DNA of 64,000 bases from an uncultured Psychrobacter sp. (GCA_947501045.1 CANMUI010000006.1:124001-188000); one strand, 5' to 3'; counted from the first letter of the stretch, positions 8,795 to 17,322 are shown. The notes: generated by a model from the sequence alone, not told the origin. Program-made: numbers and translations.

Positions 8795-9778
8795 GTGAAT
8801 AATCTACCCAATCTTACTGACCTTAATGTGTTTTATATTGTTGCCAAAAAGAAAAGCTTCGCTGCGGCGGCTGATGAGCTTAATGCTTCACCTGCTTATG
8901 TCAGTAAGCGAATCCGTATTTTGGAGGAGACGCTTAACAGCAAACTATTTCATCGTAGTACGCGTCATATCAGTTTGACAGGAGATGGCAAGCTCATACT
9001 TGAGCGTGTTTTCCACATTTTGAATGAATTTGAGAAGCTTGAAGACATTATAAATAACCCAGAAGACACTCCTAAGGGCAAGATTAATATGGTCAGTAAC
9101 TTAAATTTCGGACGTACTCATGTTGCCCCAATCTTAGCGAAACTGATGGTTATCTATCCTGAATTAGAGATTCAATTTAATACCATTGAACAAACTTTGG
9201 ATTTGATTAAGCACAATTTAGATTTGGACATTTGCGTAGGGGACGATATTCCCCCTAGTATGATTGCTAAAAAGCTTTTAGCTAATCATAGGATCCTATG
9301 CGCCGCGCCTCATTATATAAAGCTGTATAGTGAGCCTGATGATCTACACGATTTAAGTTATCACAGCATTTTGGCAACCAAACAACGTGAGCAATCTAGC
9401 AAAGTTTGGCGGCTGCGTAGTTCTATGGAAGAGGTTTCTGTTGCTATCACTCCAAGATTTATCTCCAATAGTAGTGATATCATTAAACAGTTGGCTATCG
9501 AGGGTCGAGGGATTATGCTTTGTTCAGTGTGGGACGTAATAGAGGAGATACAAAGCAATAAGTTACAGCATGTTTTGCCGCATTACTGGCAGAATGCTGA
9601 TATATGGGCGGTTTATCCTTCGCGTTTAAAGAGCTCTTCTGCCCTAAAAACCTGTATTTTATTTATTCAAAATGAGCTACTAAATCGTTTACAAGTGTTA
9701 AATACCATTACCAAAGGTGAAAAAATCTCAATGATAGGGGATGGTGTTGAGCCGCCACCAGACAAAGTATTTATATAG
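8795..9778 (+). CDS. LysR-type transcriptional regulator, probably of the cntAB genes
   Basis: A 327-aa regulator with an N-terminal winged helix-turn-helix (about residues 5-65: FYIVAKKKSFAAAADEL, SKRIRILEE) and a periplasmic-binding-like effector domain. The start is GTG at 8795, preceded by AAGGA at 8780-8784; no ATG lies nearby. It is divergent from cntA across 237 bp, the usual layout for a LysR activator and its target, so control of carnitine degradation is a reasonable inference. The C-terminal 30 residues (EKISMIGDGVEPPPDKVFI) extend past the usual end of the fold. The stop codon abuts a dispersed repeat element beginning at 9779. Confidence 0.85.
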   Translation: MNNLPNLTDLNVFYIVAKKKSFAAAADELNASPAYVSKRIRILEETLNSKLFHRSTRHISLTGDGKLILERVFHILNEFEKLEDIINNPEDTPKGKINMVSNLNFGRTHVAPILAKLMVIYPELEIQFNTIEQTLDLIKHNLDLDICVGDDIPPSMIAKKLLANHRILCAAPHYIKLYSEPDDLHDLSYHSILATKQREQSSKVWRLRSSMEEVSVAITPRFISNSSDIIKQLAIEGRGIMLCSVWDVIEEIQSNKLQHVLPHYWQNADIWAVYPSRLKSSSALKTCILFIQNELLNRLQVLNTITKGEKISMIGDGVEPPPDKVFI

Positions 9779-9940
9779 CTATAGTCAATTCGAAATAAAG
9801 TCGATACGCTAATATTACCAGTGCTACTGGTATAAATTTTACTTGCGTGCTGTGTCGTTGCAGCCAGAGGCTGCGCAACCTATGTTTTGAGAGAAAGCAT
9901 CCCAGCAGCACTGTATCAGTTTTATAGTGATTCAACTATA
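9779..9940. repeat. Dispersed palindromic repeat element, copy A
   Basis: About 160 bp, starting CTATAGTCAATTCG one base after the LysR stop and ending GATTCAACTATA, so the termini are imperfect inverted repeats. Inside are a second pair of arms, AGTGCTACTGGTATAA on the left and CCCAGCAGCACT on the right, and GCTGCGCAA in the middle. Related copies lie at 13929-13993, 14498-14644 and 45061-45170. No open reading frame fits. It fills most of the 323-bp spacer between the LysR gene and the BCCT gene. Confidence 0.65.
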
Positions 9941-9998
9941 TTTTGAAGCTATAGAATATAAGATTCATTGAGGACAAGTTTTAAAAAACCATAAAAAT

Positions 9999-10037
9999 AG
10001 GCTGGGTTACCAAGATACTATCTAGGTAATCCAGCCT
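9999..10037. terminator. Hairpin terminator at the 3' end of the BCCT gene
   Basis: Stem AGGCTGGGTTACC (9999-10011) pairs with GGTAATCCAGCCT (10025-10037) with one G-T wobble. The A-rich stretch to its left (9984-9997) reads as a T run on the minus strand, suiting the minus-strand BCCT transcript. Confidence 0.65.
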
Positions 10038-10038
10038 G

Positions 10039-10098
10039 TTAATAGTTTAAAAATTAATAGTTTAAAGATTGATAGTTTAAAGATTGATAGTTTAAAAA
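10039..10098. repeat. Short tandem repeat, four units of 15 bp
   Basis: Four consecutive copies of TTAATAGTTTAAAAA or close variants (TTGATAGTTTAAAGA) directly follow the terminator hairpin and end just outside the BCCT stop codon. Too short and lacking spacers for CRISPR. Confidence 0.75.
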
Positions 10099-10101
10099 AC
10101 T

Positions 10102-11958
10102 CTAAATCACCTTGGTCTTTTTAGTTTTTTCTCGCATTCGTCTCCATTCCTCATCTTTATGCAATACTGAGCCTTCGAGTACTTGTGAAGTTTCTCCTTC
10201 TTCCCATGGTGCATTGTCAGCCAACTCCTCTACATGGATAGTTTTGAGGCTATAATCAGGCTGATAGCGTAGATCGTAGTTGGCCGCTTTAACTACCGAT
10301 ATCATCATCATACACAAGATAATCATCAGCGGTGCACCGGCGACAATAGAAGCCGTCTGTAAGGTTTGCAAATCGCCATAAAACATCAAAATAGCGGGCA
10401 ATAAACACAAAGTGAACGCCCAAAATAGACGGCTCCAACGATGCGGCTCGTCATCGACTTCTACTTGCACCACAGATGCTAGGATATAAGAGATAGAATC
10501 AAACGTGGTAGCGGCAAAAATAGTCGCTAAAAAAGTAAAGACGCCGACAACTAAGTAGGGCATAGGTAAGCTGGTTAAGATAGCAAAGATTGCCGCAGTT
10601 GGAGACTCATTACTTAGTATACTAACCACGTCGACAGCGCCCGTCAGTTGCAAATATAAGCCATAGTTGCCTAAAATAACCATGAATGCCGCGCAGCCAA
10701 GTGAGCCATACAATACCGATCCGACTACCATATTACGCATGGTACGTCCTCTTGATATTTTGGCAATGAATAGCCCGATTACCGGTGCAAAAACCACCCA
10801 CCATGCCCAGTAAAAAATCGTCCAATCTTGGGGAAAGGTTGTAGGCTCAAAACCAAATTCGCCAAATGCTTGGAAGGGTTCCATATAAGTCATCATACGC
10901 GGTATCTCTGAGATAGCACGGCCCATAGCTTCTACGCCTGTATTCAAAATAAAGACAGTAGGCCCAACGGTCACCACAAACAATAAAAAAGCGATGGCTA
11001 AATAAAAGTTTATATTGGAGAGTTTTTGTATCCCGCCCTTTAGACCCTGATAGGCGCTATAGGCGAAAATAGCGGTGGTAAATAATAAAACCACAATCTG
11101 CATGGTTCTATCACGTGGCAGACCAAATAGGTTATACAGTCCTTCATTAATGAGCGGGGCGGCAAAGCCTAGTGAGGTCGCACCGCCGCCCACAATACCG
11201 AAGATAAATAAGACATCAAGCAGCTTCGCCCAGTTACTATGAGTTAGCTTTTCCCCCAATAAAGGCATCAAGGTTTGACTGACTTTGAGCACTGGGGTCT
11301 GACGGACATAATAAAAGTAAGCGATAGGAACGGCTGGTACTAAGTAGATACACCAAGCTGAAGGCCCCCAGTGAAAGATACCGTAGGTGGTTGCCCAGCG
11401 AATGGCGTCAGGCGTGCCTCCTTCTAAACCAAAAGGCGGGCTTTGATAATAATAGGCCCACTCAATTAGACCCCAGTAAAGAATACTGGCACCGATGCCA
11501 GCACAAAACAGCATAGCGGCCCAAGAGCCATTAGCAAATTCTGGATCCTCCTCTGGACGGCCCAATTTTATCTTACCGATATCAGAGAATACGATGTAGA
11601 GAATAAAGATAGGCGCGATAATACCAAAAGCTAAGTAAGCCATGCCAAAATTATCGATCACGAAAGCTCTAGCGAGGTTTACCCAGTACTTACCTTGCTC
11701 AGGATAAATTAATAAGGGGATGGCGATACCCAAAATTATGGCGATAACCATGCCAAAAGTGAATTTGTCTATACGGGTATCTGGCACGTGATCAGGTGTA
11801 CGCTGAGGAACCTCTAAACCTACATTAAAGGTACCTAGATGGGGAGCTTTTCTATGTTTCGTCCTTGTTCTTATATAGTCTGGAAGATACTGTACTGAAG
11901 AGGAGGTAGCATCTCTCTTCGGCTTTTGACTATCCTTGTCATTGCCAGAACTTACCAT
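10102..11958 (-). CDS. BCCT-family transporter (carnitine/betaine/choline type)
   Basis: A 618-aa inner-membrane carrier with about 12 hydrophobic segments between a polar N-terminal tail of about 60 residues and a charged C-terminal tail. BCCT signature stretches are ILYWGLIEWAYYY in the third or fourth helix and WTIFYWAWWVVFAPVIG with FIAKISRGRT in the substrate-binding region. These carriers import quaternary ammonium compounds with Na+ or H+. The position 1.8 kb from cntAB and the LysR gene suggests carnitine uptake feeding CntAB, though betaine or choline is possible. Transcribed on its own, with a hairpin terminator at 9999-10037 and a divergent partner at 12176. Confidence 0.85.
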   Translation of the reverse strand: MVSSGNDKDSQKPKRDATSSSVQYLPDYIRTRTKHRKAPHLGTFNVGLEVPQRTPDHVPDTRIDKFTFGMVIAIILGIAIPLLIYPEQGKYWVNLARAFVIDNFGMAYLAFGIIAPIFILYIVFSDIGKIKLGRPEEDPEFANGSWAAMLFCAGIGASILYWGLIEWAYYYQSPPFGLEGGTPDAIRWATTYGIFHWGPSAWCIYLVPAVPIAYFYYVRQTPVLKVSQTLMPLLGEKLTHSNWAKLLDVLFIFGIVGGGATSLGFAAPLINEGLYNLFGLPRDRTMQIVVLLFTTAIFAYSAYQGLKGGIQKLSNINFYLAIAFLLFVVTVGPTVFILNTGVEAMGRAISEIPRMMTYMEPFQAFGEFGFEPTTFPQDWTIFYWAWWVVFAPVIGLFIAKISRGRTMRNMVVGSVLYGSLGCAAFMVILGNYGLYLQLTGAVDVVSILSNESPTAAIFAILTSLPMPYLVVGVFTFLATIFAATTFDSISYILASVVQVEVDDEPHRWSRLFWAFTLCLLPAILMFYGDLQTLQTASIVAGAPLMIILCMMMISVVKAANYDLRYQPDYSLKTIHVEELADNAPWEEGETSQVLEGSVLHKDEEWRRMREKTKKTKVI

Positions 11959-12113
11959 TCGTTTCTCCTACTTTTATGTTGAATGTTGAGCAACTATAGC
12001 AGCAAATATCAATAAGTAAATAATAATTAGCTTATGTAAACCCTATTAATTCAAAGTTTAAAAAAAGAGCTTTGCATGGACGACTAGAAGGCTGTTTTAA
12101 AAGTAGGCAATGT

Positions 12114-12133
12114 AAGTTAATATGACTTAACTT
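12114..12133. promoter_or_regulatory. Inverted repeat, candidate operator upstream of decarboxylase copy 2
   Basis: AAGTTAA, six bases, TTAACTT: a perfect 7+7 dyad 42 bp before the ATG at 12176, in the 217-bp divergent spacer shared with the BCCT gene. The position suits a regulator site. No protein can be assigned. Confidence 0.4.
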
Positions 12134-12175
12134 CACGTTTAGTTTTCAATGACCGCTAATGCCCAAGGCTGACTT

Positions 12176-13912
12176 ATGACTCAAACTATGCAGGATTCAA
12201 CGACCGCCACCCCAATCACCTGCGGCGAGCTGCTCGTCCAATGGTTAGAGTACTATGGCGTTGATACCGTCTTTGGCATACCGGGCGTACATACCGTCGA
12301 GCTGTACCGCGGCCTGCCCAGTACCGGTATTCGCCATATTACCCCGCGTCATGAACAAGGCGCTGGATTCATGGCAGACGGCTACTACCGCGCCTCTGGC
12401 AAGGTTGGGGTCTGCTTCATTATTACCGGTCCCGGCATGACCAACATCATGACCGCCATGGCGCAAGCCTTAGCAGACTCCATTCCCATGCTCGTCATCT
12501 CAAGCGTCAATAACATAGCGCAAACGGGCAGCGGCGAAGGTCACCTGCACGAACTACATGATCAGCAAGGCATGGTCAGCAAAGTCGCCCTCGCCAGCAA
12601 AACCATCTGGCAACCAGAAGCCCTACCTAAAACCATCGCCCAAGCTTTTGCTTTATTTAATGGCGGTCGTCCGGGTCCCGTGCATATCCAGTTGCCCATC
12701 GATGTCATCACCGCGGATGCCAGCCACGTTGCCAAGCCGCCTACAAAAAATCAAAATAGCTCAAACCAAACCAGCTCAGACCAAAACAGTTTAAATCAGT
12801 CCACAGCATCAACAGTTAAATTACCAGCGCCCAATCCTGAGCAGTTGGATTTAATTATCGAGCAGCTACAAACCGCTAAAAACCCAGTCCTGCTGTATGG
12901 CGGCGGCTGCGTCGATGTCGATAGCGATGCTGAAAAACTGGCCGAGCTGATAGACGCACCAACCTTTTTAACTATTAATGCCAAAGGACTATTGCCGCCT
13001 GCACACCCTTTAAGCTTAGGCAGTAATCAATCCCTACCAGCGGGCCGAGCACTGATTGGGGAGGCTGACGTCGTACTAGCCATCGGTACCGAGCTTGGTG
13101 AAACCGACTATGACACCGTACTCGATGGCGGCTTTCGTATCAACGGCACACTGATTCGCATTGACTGCGATGCCGAGCAATTGCAGCGTCCCTTTATCGC
13201 CGATATTGCCGTATTGTCTGATGCGCAAAGTGCGATTAGCGGACTATGTCAGCGCCTAGAAAAAAGCGCCAAATCAGGATTAGATCATCAAGCTACCAAT
13301 AAGGTAGAACAAGTTAAGCAAGTGATGACTCAAGAGATGCCTGCTAACTTCGCGGGACAAAACGCGCTACTAAAACTACTCAGAGATGAAGTTAAAGACG
13401 TCATCATCGTCGGTGACTCCACCCAGCCGGTTTATAGTGGCAATCACGGTTTTGAAGCACTAGCCACGCGTAGATGGTTTAATTCAGCCACCGGCTACGG
13501 CACCTTAGGGTACGGTCTGCCCGCTGCCATTGGTGCTATGCTCGGATCGAATAAACCGGTGATTAGCCTGATTGGGGACGGCGGTATTCAGTTTACCATT
13601 AGCGAGCTTATCTGCGCCGCTGAGCTTGAGCTACCACTCATTGTCCTATTATGGAACAACCAAGGTTATGGCGAGATTCGCACTTATATGGAGAATCGCG
13701 GACTGCCGCTGATTGGCGTCAGTATCAAAACCCCTAACTTTGAGCCACTAGCAGCAGGATTAGGAGCCGGGTATCGCCGGATCATCGCTAAGCAGCAACT
13801 ACTAGACGCCCTACAAGAAGACACTCAAGGCAAGCAGCCAATCATCTATGAGGTGGATGAAAGCGATGAGTTTCTTAAAGAGTTGGGCGCGGTGTTTAGC
13901 TATTTTAGTTAA
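12176..13912 (+). CDS. Thiamine-diphosphate decarboxylase, AruI/acetolactate-synthase type, copy 2 (complete)
   Basis: A 578-aa enzyme with the three-domain ThDP fold. The N-terminal Pyr domain has the catalytic Glu at E60 in TPRHEQGAG and VFGIPGVHTVELYRGL before it. The C-terminal PP domain carries GDGG at 467-470 and NN at 494-495, the cofactor motif with normal spacing. The N-terminus closely recalls 5-guanidino-2-oxopentanoate decarboxylase (AruI), which makes 4-guanidinobutanal from 2-ketoarginine; acetolactate synthase is the alternative but no small subunit is near. Residues about 190-215 are an Asn/Ser/Gln-rich linker shared with copy 1. Differences from copy 1 cluster at the two ends. 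The ATG at 12176 has a weak ribosome site. Confidence 0.87.
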   Translation: MTQTMQDSTTATPITCGELLVQWLEYYGVDTVFGIPGVHTVELYRGLPSTGIRHITPRHEQGAGFMADGYYRASGKVGVCFIITGPGMTNIMTAMAQALADSIPMLVISSVNNIAQTGSGEGHLHELHDQQGMVSKVALASKTIWQPEALPKTIAQAFALFNGGRPGPVHIQLPIDVITADASHVAKPPTKNQNSSNQTSSDQNSLNQSTASTVKLPAPNPEQLDLIIEQLQTAKNPVLLYGGGCVDVDSDAEKLAELIDAPTFLTINAKGLLPPAHPLSLGSNQSLPAGRALIGEADVVLAIGTELGETDYDTVLDGGFRINGTLIRIDCDAEQLQRPFIADIAVLSDAQSAISGLCQRLEKSAKSGLDHQATNKVEQVKQVMTQEMPANFAGQNALLKLLRDEVKDVIIVGDSTQPVYSGNHGFEALATRRWFNSATGYGTLGYGLPAAIGAMLGSNKPVISLIGDGGIQFTISELICAAELELPLIVLLWNNQGYGEIRTYMENRGLPLIGVSIKTPNFEPLAAGLGAGYRRIIAKQQLLDALQEDTQGKQPIIYEVDESDEFLKELGAVFSYFS

Positions 13913-13928
13913 GTAGATATGACGACTT

Positions 13929-13993
13929 ATATAGTCTATTTATTCTAAAATCTATATAGTGCTGCTGGTATAAGTTTTGTGCAGCACTTGTCT
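13929..13993. repeat. Dispersed repeat element, copy B (partial)
   Basis: ATATAGTCTATT followed by AGTGCTGCTGGTATAAGTTTTG resembles the left half of the elements at 9779 and 14498; a right half is not evident. It ends just before the YgjP-type gene and overlaps the alternative GTG start at 13979. Confidence 0.45.
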
Positions 13994-14008
13994 ATTAGGC
14001 TGGTATTA

Positions 14009-14497
14009 ATGACTTCTTTAAAATACATTGCTCATTACCCTGAGACTATCCAAATGCAAGCGGCTCAGCTGATTAGCAGCGGTCAGCTGGGTGATTATTT
14101 ATCCAAAAATTATCCTAATACTCACCAAGTCCAAAGTGACAAGGCATTGTATGAATATATCAACGCGCTAAAAAATGAGTATATGCGCAAAGTTAGTACG
14201 TTATCGCAGGTCAGCTATAGCGCTAAAGATAAAGTCCTTAAAAACGCGCTGGGCACGCATACTTTTGAGTCGCGCGTGCAAGGCAGTAAGCTTAAATCTC
14301 ATAATAGTATCGCCGTAGCCAGCTTATTCAAAGAAGCGCCGCCGGAGTTTTTGCGGATGATAGCAGTGCACGAATTGGCGCATTTTAAAGAAAAACAGCA
14401 TAACAAAGCCTTTTATCAATTGTGCTGTCATATGGAACCGAGCTACCATCAATTGGAGTTAGATACCCGTCTTTGGCTGCATTGGCGCGAACAGTAA
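14009..14497 (+). CDS. YgjP/WLM-type zinc metallopeptidase-like protein
   Basis: A 162-aa protein with zinc-binding HELAH at 121-125 and a further H131 in EKQHNKAFYQL, the arrangement of the YgjP-like (DUF45) domain. It is shorter than YgjP (about 165-240 aa) but has the domain's closing block (HMEPSYHQLELDTRLW). Function of the family is poorly established; peptidase activity is predicted from the motif. The frame is open up to GTG 13979, but that codon lies within repeat copy B and has no ribosome site, so ATG 14009 is preferred. Repeat copy C begins one base after the stop. Confidence 0.75.
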   Translation: MTSLKYIAHYPETIQMQAAQLISSGQLGDYLSKNYPNTHQVQSDKALYEYINALKNEYMRKVSTLSQVSYSAKDKVLKNALGTHTFESRVQGSKLKSHNSIAVASLFKEAPPEFLRMIAVHELAHFKEKQHNKAFYQLCCHMEPSYHQLELDTRLWLHWREQ

Positions 14498-14644
14498 CTA
14501 TAGTCAATACTAAATGAGATGGATACACTAGATTATGATGTGAGACTGGGATGAATTTTGTGCAGCCTTTGTCTGCGCAGGCACAGCACGCAAATAAAAT
14601 TTATACCAGTCTCACTACGTCTTTTTTATATTGACCTGACTATA
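14498..14644. repeat. Dispersed palindromic repeat element, copy C
   Basis: About 147 bp bounded by CTATAGTCAATA on the left and TTGACCTGACTATA on the right (imperfect inverted termini). Inner arms are GTGAGACTGGGATGAATTTT and its near complement AAATTTATACCAGTCTCAC. Compared with copy D the arms carry AG/CT where D has CT/AG, so both sides changed together. Confidence 0.65.
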
Positions 14645-14672
14645 TCGCCATTTATTTAATAGAGAAAAAGTA

Positions 14673-15095
14673 ATGATCAATACCAAGATATATAAAGCGA
14701 TTTATACTTTAGCAGAAGACTTATTGGAGGCGGATAACAAGGGCGATCAACAGCAGTTTGACGCGCTTTATGCCGAGCTAAAAGCGCTATGCATTGATAA
14801 TGAAAATACTGACAAAGACCATCCTGAACAGTGGGAGACGCTAGCTGACTTCACTGGAGATTTAGAAGCAGCGTTAGTCATTTACGATAAGGCACTGGGC
14901 AAAGCCAAAGCCATCAACTCCAAAGACCATTTAGCCTCGATTGCTTACTCTATGGCGGTACTGCAAGTTGAGTTGGGCCGAAAAGACGCCGCTATCGAAA
15001 ACCTACAACATGCCAAAATCAGTGCCAATAAAATCGAAGATAAAGAGTTTAAAGTTGAGATAGATGAATTGTTGGCTAAGTTATTAGCAGAGTAA
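14673..15095 (+). CDS. Small TPR-like helical protein, function unknown
   Basis: A 140-aa soluble acidic protein with no signal peptide. The region ADFTGDLEAALVIYDKALGKA and AYSMAVLQVELGRKDAAIENL at about residues 58-120 has the spacing of two tetratricopeptide-type helical hairpins, so a protein-binding role is plausible. I do not recognise an orthologue. It follows repeat copy C and is an isolated gene; ATG 14673 is preceded by a weak AGAGAAAAAG site. Confidence 0.6.
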   Translation: MINTKIYKAIYTLAEDLLEADNKGDQQQFDALYAELKALCIDNENTDKDHPEQWETLADFTGDLEAALVIYDKALGKAKAINSKDHLASIAYSMAVLQVELGRKDAAIENLQHAKISANKIEDKEFKVEIDELLAKLLAE

Positions 15096-15305
15096 GGAAG
15101 TAGACAAGTAGGCTATGACATTAACCTAGCCGCTGTATCTGTAAAAAACAGTCTAGTTTTATTAAAACAGATATACTTATGCCGATAGGCTTGTATTTTG
15201 TATCAAAATTGTCCAAAATACGGCAACGAAATCGTATCAGCGGCTTCGTCTCAATATGCCCTCACAAGGGGTAATTTTAATATGGAAGTTATTAGGAGAA
15301 TCGGT

Positions 15306-16886
15306 ATGTCAATTAACCATGAAGGTCGGGTACTGCACGAAGGTTTGCGCGAAAAAGTGATGTCTGCTGATGAAGCGGCTGCTTTTATCAAAAATGATAT
15401 GAATGTGGGTATGAGCGGCTTTACTGGCGCAGGATATCCAAAAGCCATCCCTAAAGCGCTTGCTAAACACATGGAAGAAGCGCACGCTCGCGGCGAAGAT
15501 TTTCAAATTGGCCTATTGACAGGTGCTTCTACCGCGACCGAATGTGATGGCGTATTGGCTGATGCTAATGGCATCAAATGGCGCACTCCGTATCAATCGG
15601 AGCCGGCTCTACGTAAACAAATCAATGCTGGTAAAGCCTATTACTTTGACATGCATCTATCGCACGTGGCGCAGCAAAGCACCATTGGTTTTTATGGCGA
15701 CATGCATATGGCAGTCGTTGAAGTCGCTGGTATCTTGCCAGATGGTCGCCTGATTCCATCGACCTCAATCGGTACCAGCAATGCTTGGCTTGAAAATGCT
15801 GACAAAATCATTTTAGAAGTTAACGCGCAGCAAAGCTTGATGCTTGAGGGTATGCATGACGTCTTTAACGACATCGGTATGCCGCCTAATCGCAAACCCA
15901 TTCCACTAGTCACTCCCGGCGGACGCATTGGTGTGCCGTACCTGCATTGCGACTTGGATAAAGTAGTAGCGGTAGTGTTGACCGACTCACCAGATCGTAA
16001 TAGCAAATTTGCTGATCCTGATGAAAAGTCTAACAAGATCGCCAGCCATATCATTAACTTTTTCCATGACGAAGTTAAAAAAGGCCGGATGCCAGAGAAT
16101 TTATTACCGATCCAATCAGGCGTCGGTAACGTTGCCAACGCGGTATTGGCAGGGCTTGAGAACAGTCCTTTTGAGAATTTGACTGGTTACACCGAAGTAC
16201 TACAAGACGGTATGCTTGATCTGATCATGTCGGGAAAAATGACCATGGCCTCAGCTACCGCTTTATCATTAAGCCCAGTGGCATTAGAGAAGTTCAATGC
16301 CAACATCGAAGAGCTACGCGCGCGCATTGTCCTGCGTCCGCAAGAGATCACTAACCATCCTGAAGTGTCACGTCGTCTTGGCGTCCTTGCCATTAATGCG
16401 ATGATTGAGTGTGACCTCTATGGTAACGTCAACTCAACTCACGTCATGGGCACCAACATGATGAATGGTCTTGGCGGCTCAGGCGACTTTGCCCGTAACG
16501 CTTATACGTCGTTCTTCGTATCGCCATCAGTGGCAAAAGATGGTGCAATCTCTTGCATTACGCCGATGGTATCGCATCACGATCACACCGAGCATGACGT
16601 CATGGTAATCGTGACCGAACAAGGTTTAGCGGATCTGCGTGGTCTTGCGCCGCGTCAACGTGCGCAAGCGATTATCGATAATTGTGCGCATCCGGATTAC
16701 CGTCCGATGCTACAAGACTACTTTGACCGTGCCTCAGATACCGCTGGCATGCAAACGCCGCATATCTTGGACGAAGCCTTGTCATGGCATAAGCGCTATG
16801 TCGAGACTGGTGATATGCGCATAAAGCCAGAGGCTTCTAACGAGCAGAGCGAACAGATCGAACAGAAGAAATACAAAACGGCTTAA
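15306..16886 (+). CDS. Acetyl-CoA hydrolase / succinyl-CoA:acetate CoA-transferase family
   Basis: A 526-aa cytoplasmic enzyme, the length of yeast Ach1 and close to the Cat1/AarC group, which moves CoA between acetyl-CoA and succinate or other acids. Features include VGMSGFTGAGYPKAIP at about 34-49, GTSNAWLENADKIILEV mid-protein, QSGVGNVANAV, and YTEVLQDG whose Glu is the expected covalent catalytic residue. The frame is open to 15198, but AGGAGA at 15294-15299 before ATG 15306 fixes the start. Monocistronic, with its own terminator at 16911. Whether it is a hydrolase or a transferase cannot be told from sequence; transferase is more common in this family. Confidence 0.85.
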   Translation: MSINHEGRVLHEGLREKVMSADEAAAFIKNDMNVGMSGFTGAGYPKAIPKALAKHMEEAHARGEDFQIGLLTGASTATECDGVLADANGIKWRTPYQSEPALRKQINAGKAYYFDMHLSHVAQQSTIGFYGDMHMAVVEVAGILPDGRLIPSTSIGTSNAWLENADKIILEVNAQQSLMLEGMHDVFNDIGMPPNRKPIPLVTPGGRIGVPYLHCDLDKVVAVVLTDSPDRNSKFADPDEKSNKIASHIINFFHDEVKKGRMPENLLPIQSGVGNVANAVLAGLENSPFENLTGYTEVLQDGMLDLIMSGKMTMASATALSLSPVALEKFNANIEELRARIVLRPQEITNHPEVSRRLGVLAINAMIECDLYGNVNSTHVMGTNMMNGLGGSGDFARNAYTSFFVSPSVAKDGAISCITPMVSHHDHTEHDVMVIVTEQGLADLRGLAPRQRAQAIIDNCAHPDYRPMLQDYFDRASDTAGMQTPHILDEALSWHKRYVETGDMRIKPEASNEQSEQIEQKKYKTA

Positions 16887-16910
16887 TAGCGTTTAGTTTT
16901 CAGCTCATAA

Positions 16911-16948
16911 AAAAAAGGATACGGTATCTATATCGTGTCCTTTTTTTA
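16911..16948 (+). terminator. Terminator after the CoA-transferase gene
   Basis: AAAAAAGGATACGGTA (16911-16926) pairs with TATCGTGTCCTTTTTT (16931-16946) with two wobble pairs, followed by further T. Arms are A-rich and T-rich, so it could work on both strands. Confidence 0.8.
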
Positions 16949-17043
16949 TTATTGGTTGAGACTTATGCCAGACCTTATTCAATTTTCTGAATTACGTTAT
17001 AATTGGCAGCATGTATTTTTGCTGGATCAATATAGGACATTCT

Positions 17044-17322
17044 ATGATGATATCCGCTTCAACTACCCAAACCAATCTAGCTGACCTGATTAACTATGCT
17101 CAAACCGTGCGCGATAAAATGACAGAAAACACAATCGTTATGAAGCAAATTACTAACAACCCCCCAGAGCAGGCTATGCTAGGCGACTTTCCAACGGCGA
17201 TGAACCATGCGGTAATGGAGAACAGTAAAGCGCATTAAGAGCATATGATGCAATTGTTATCTGATCCTACCAAATTTCGCCAGTTCCCAAAGGTAGTTTT
17301 CAATATGCTACTAAGTGCGTAA
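17044..17322 (+). pseudogene. Decayed C-terminal fragment of a type I restriction HsdR subunit
   Basis: The reading frame from ATG 17044 stops at TAA 17236-17238, but the same frame continues past it with sensible protein (EHMMQLLSDPTKFRQFP, VVFNMLLSA) to a second stop at 17320-17322. Read through, the string NNPPEQAMLGDFPTAMNHAVM ... MMQLLSDPTK ... VVFNMLL matches what I remember of the last 70-80 residues of HsdR restriction subunits. Only that tail remains. No hsdM or hsdS lies nearby. The remaining spacer 17323-17612 is AT-rich and I see nothing else in it. Confidence 0.55.

Noticed and set aside
10039..10098. Small CRISPR array
   Set aside because: The 15-bp units adjoin one another without spacers and no cas gene is near.
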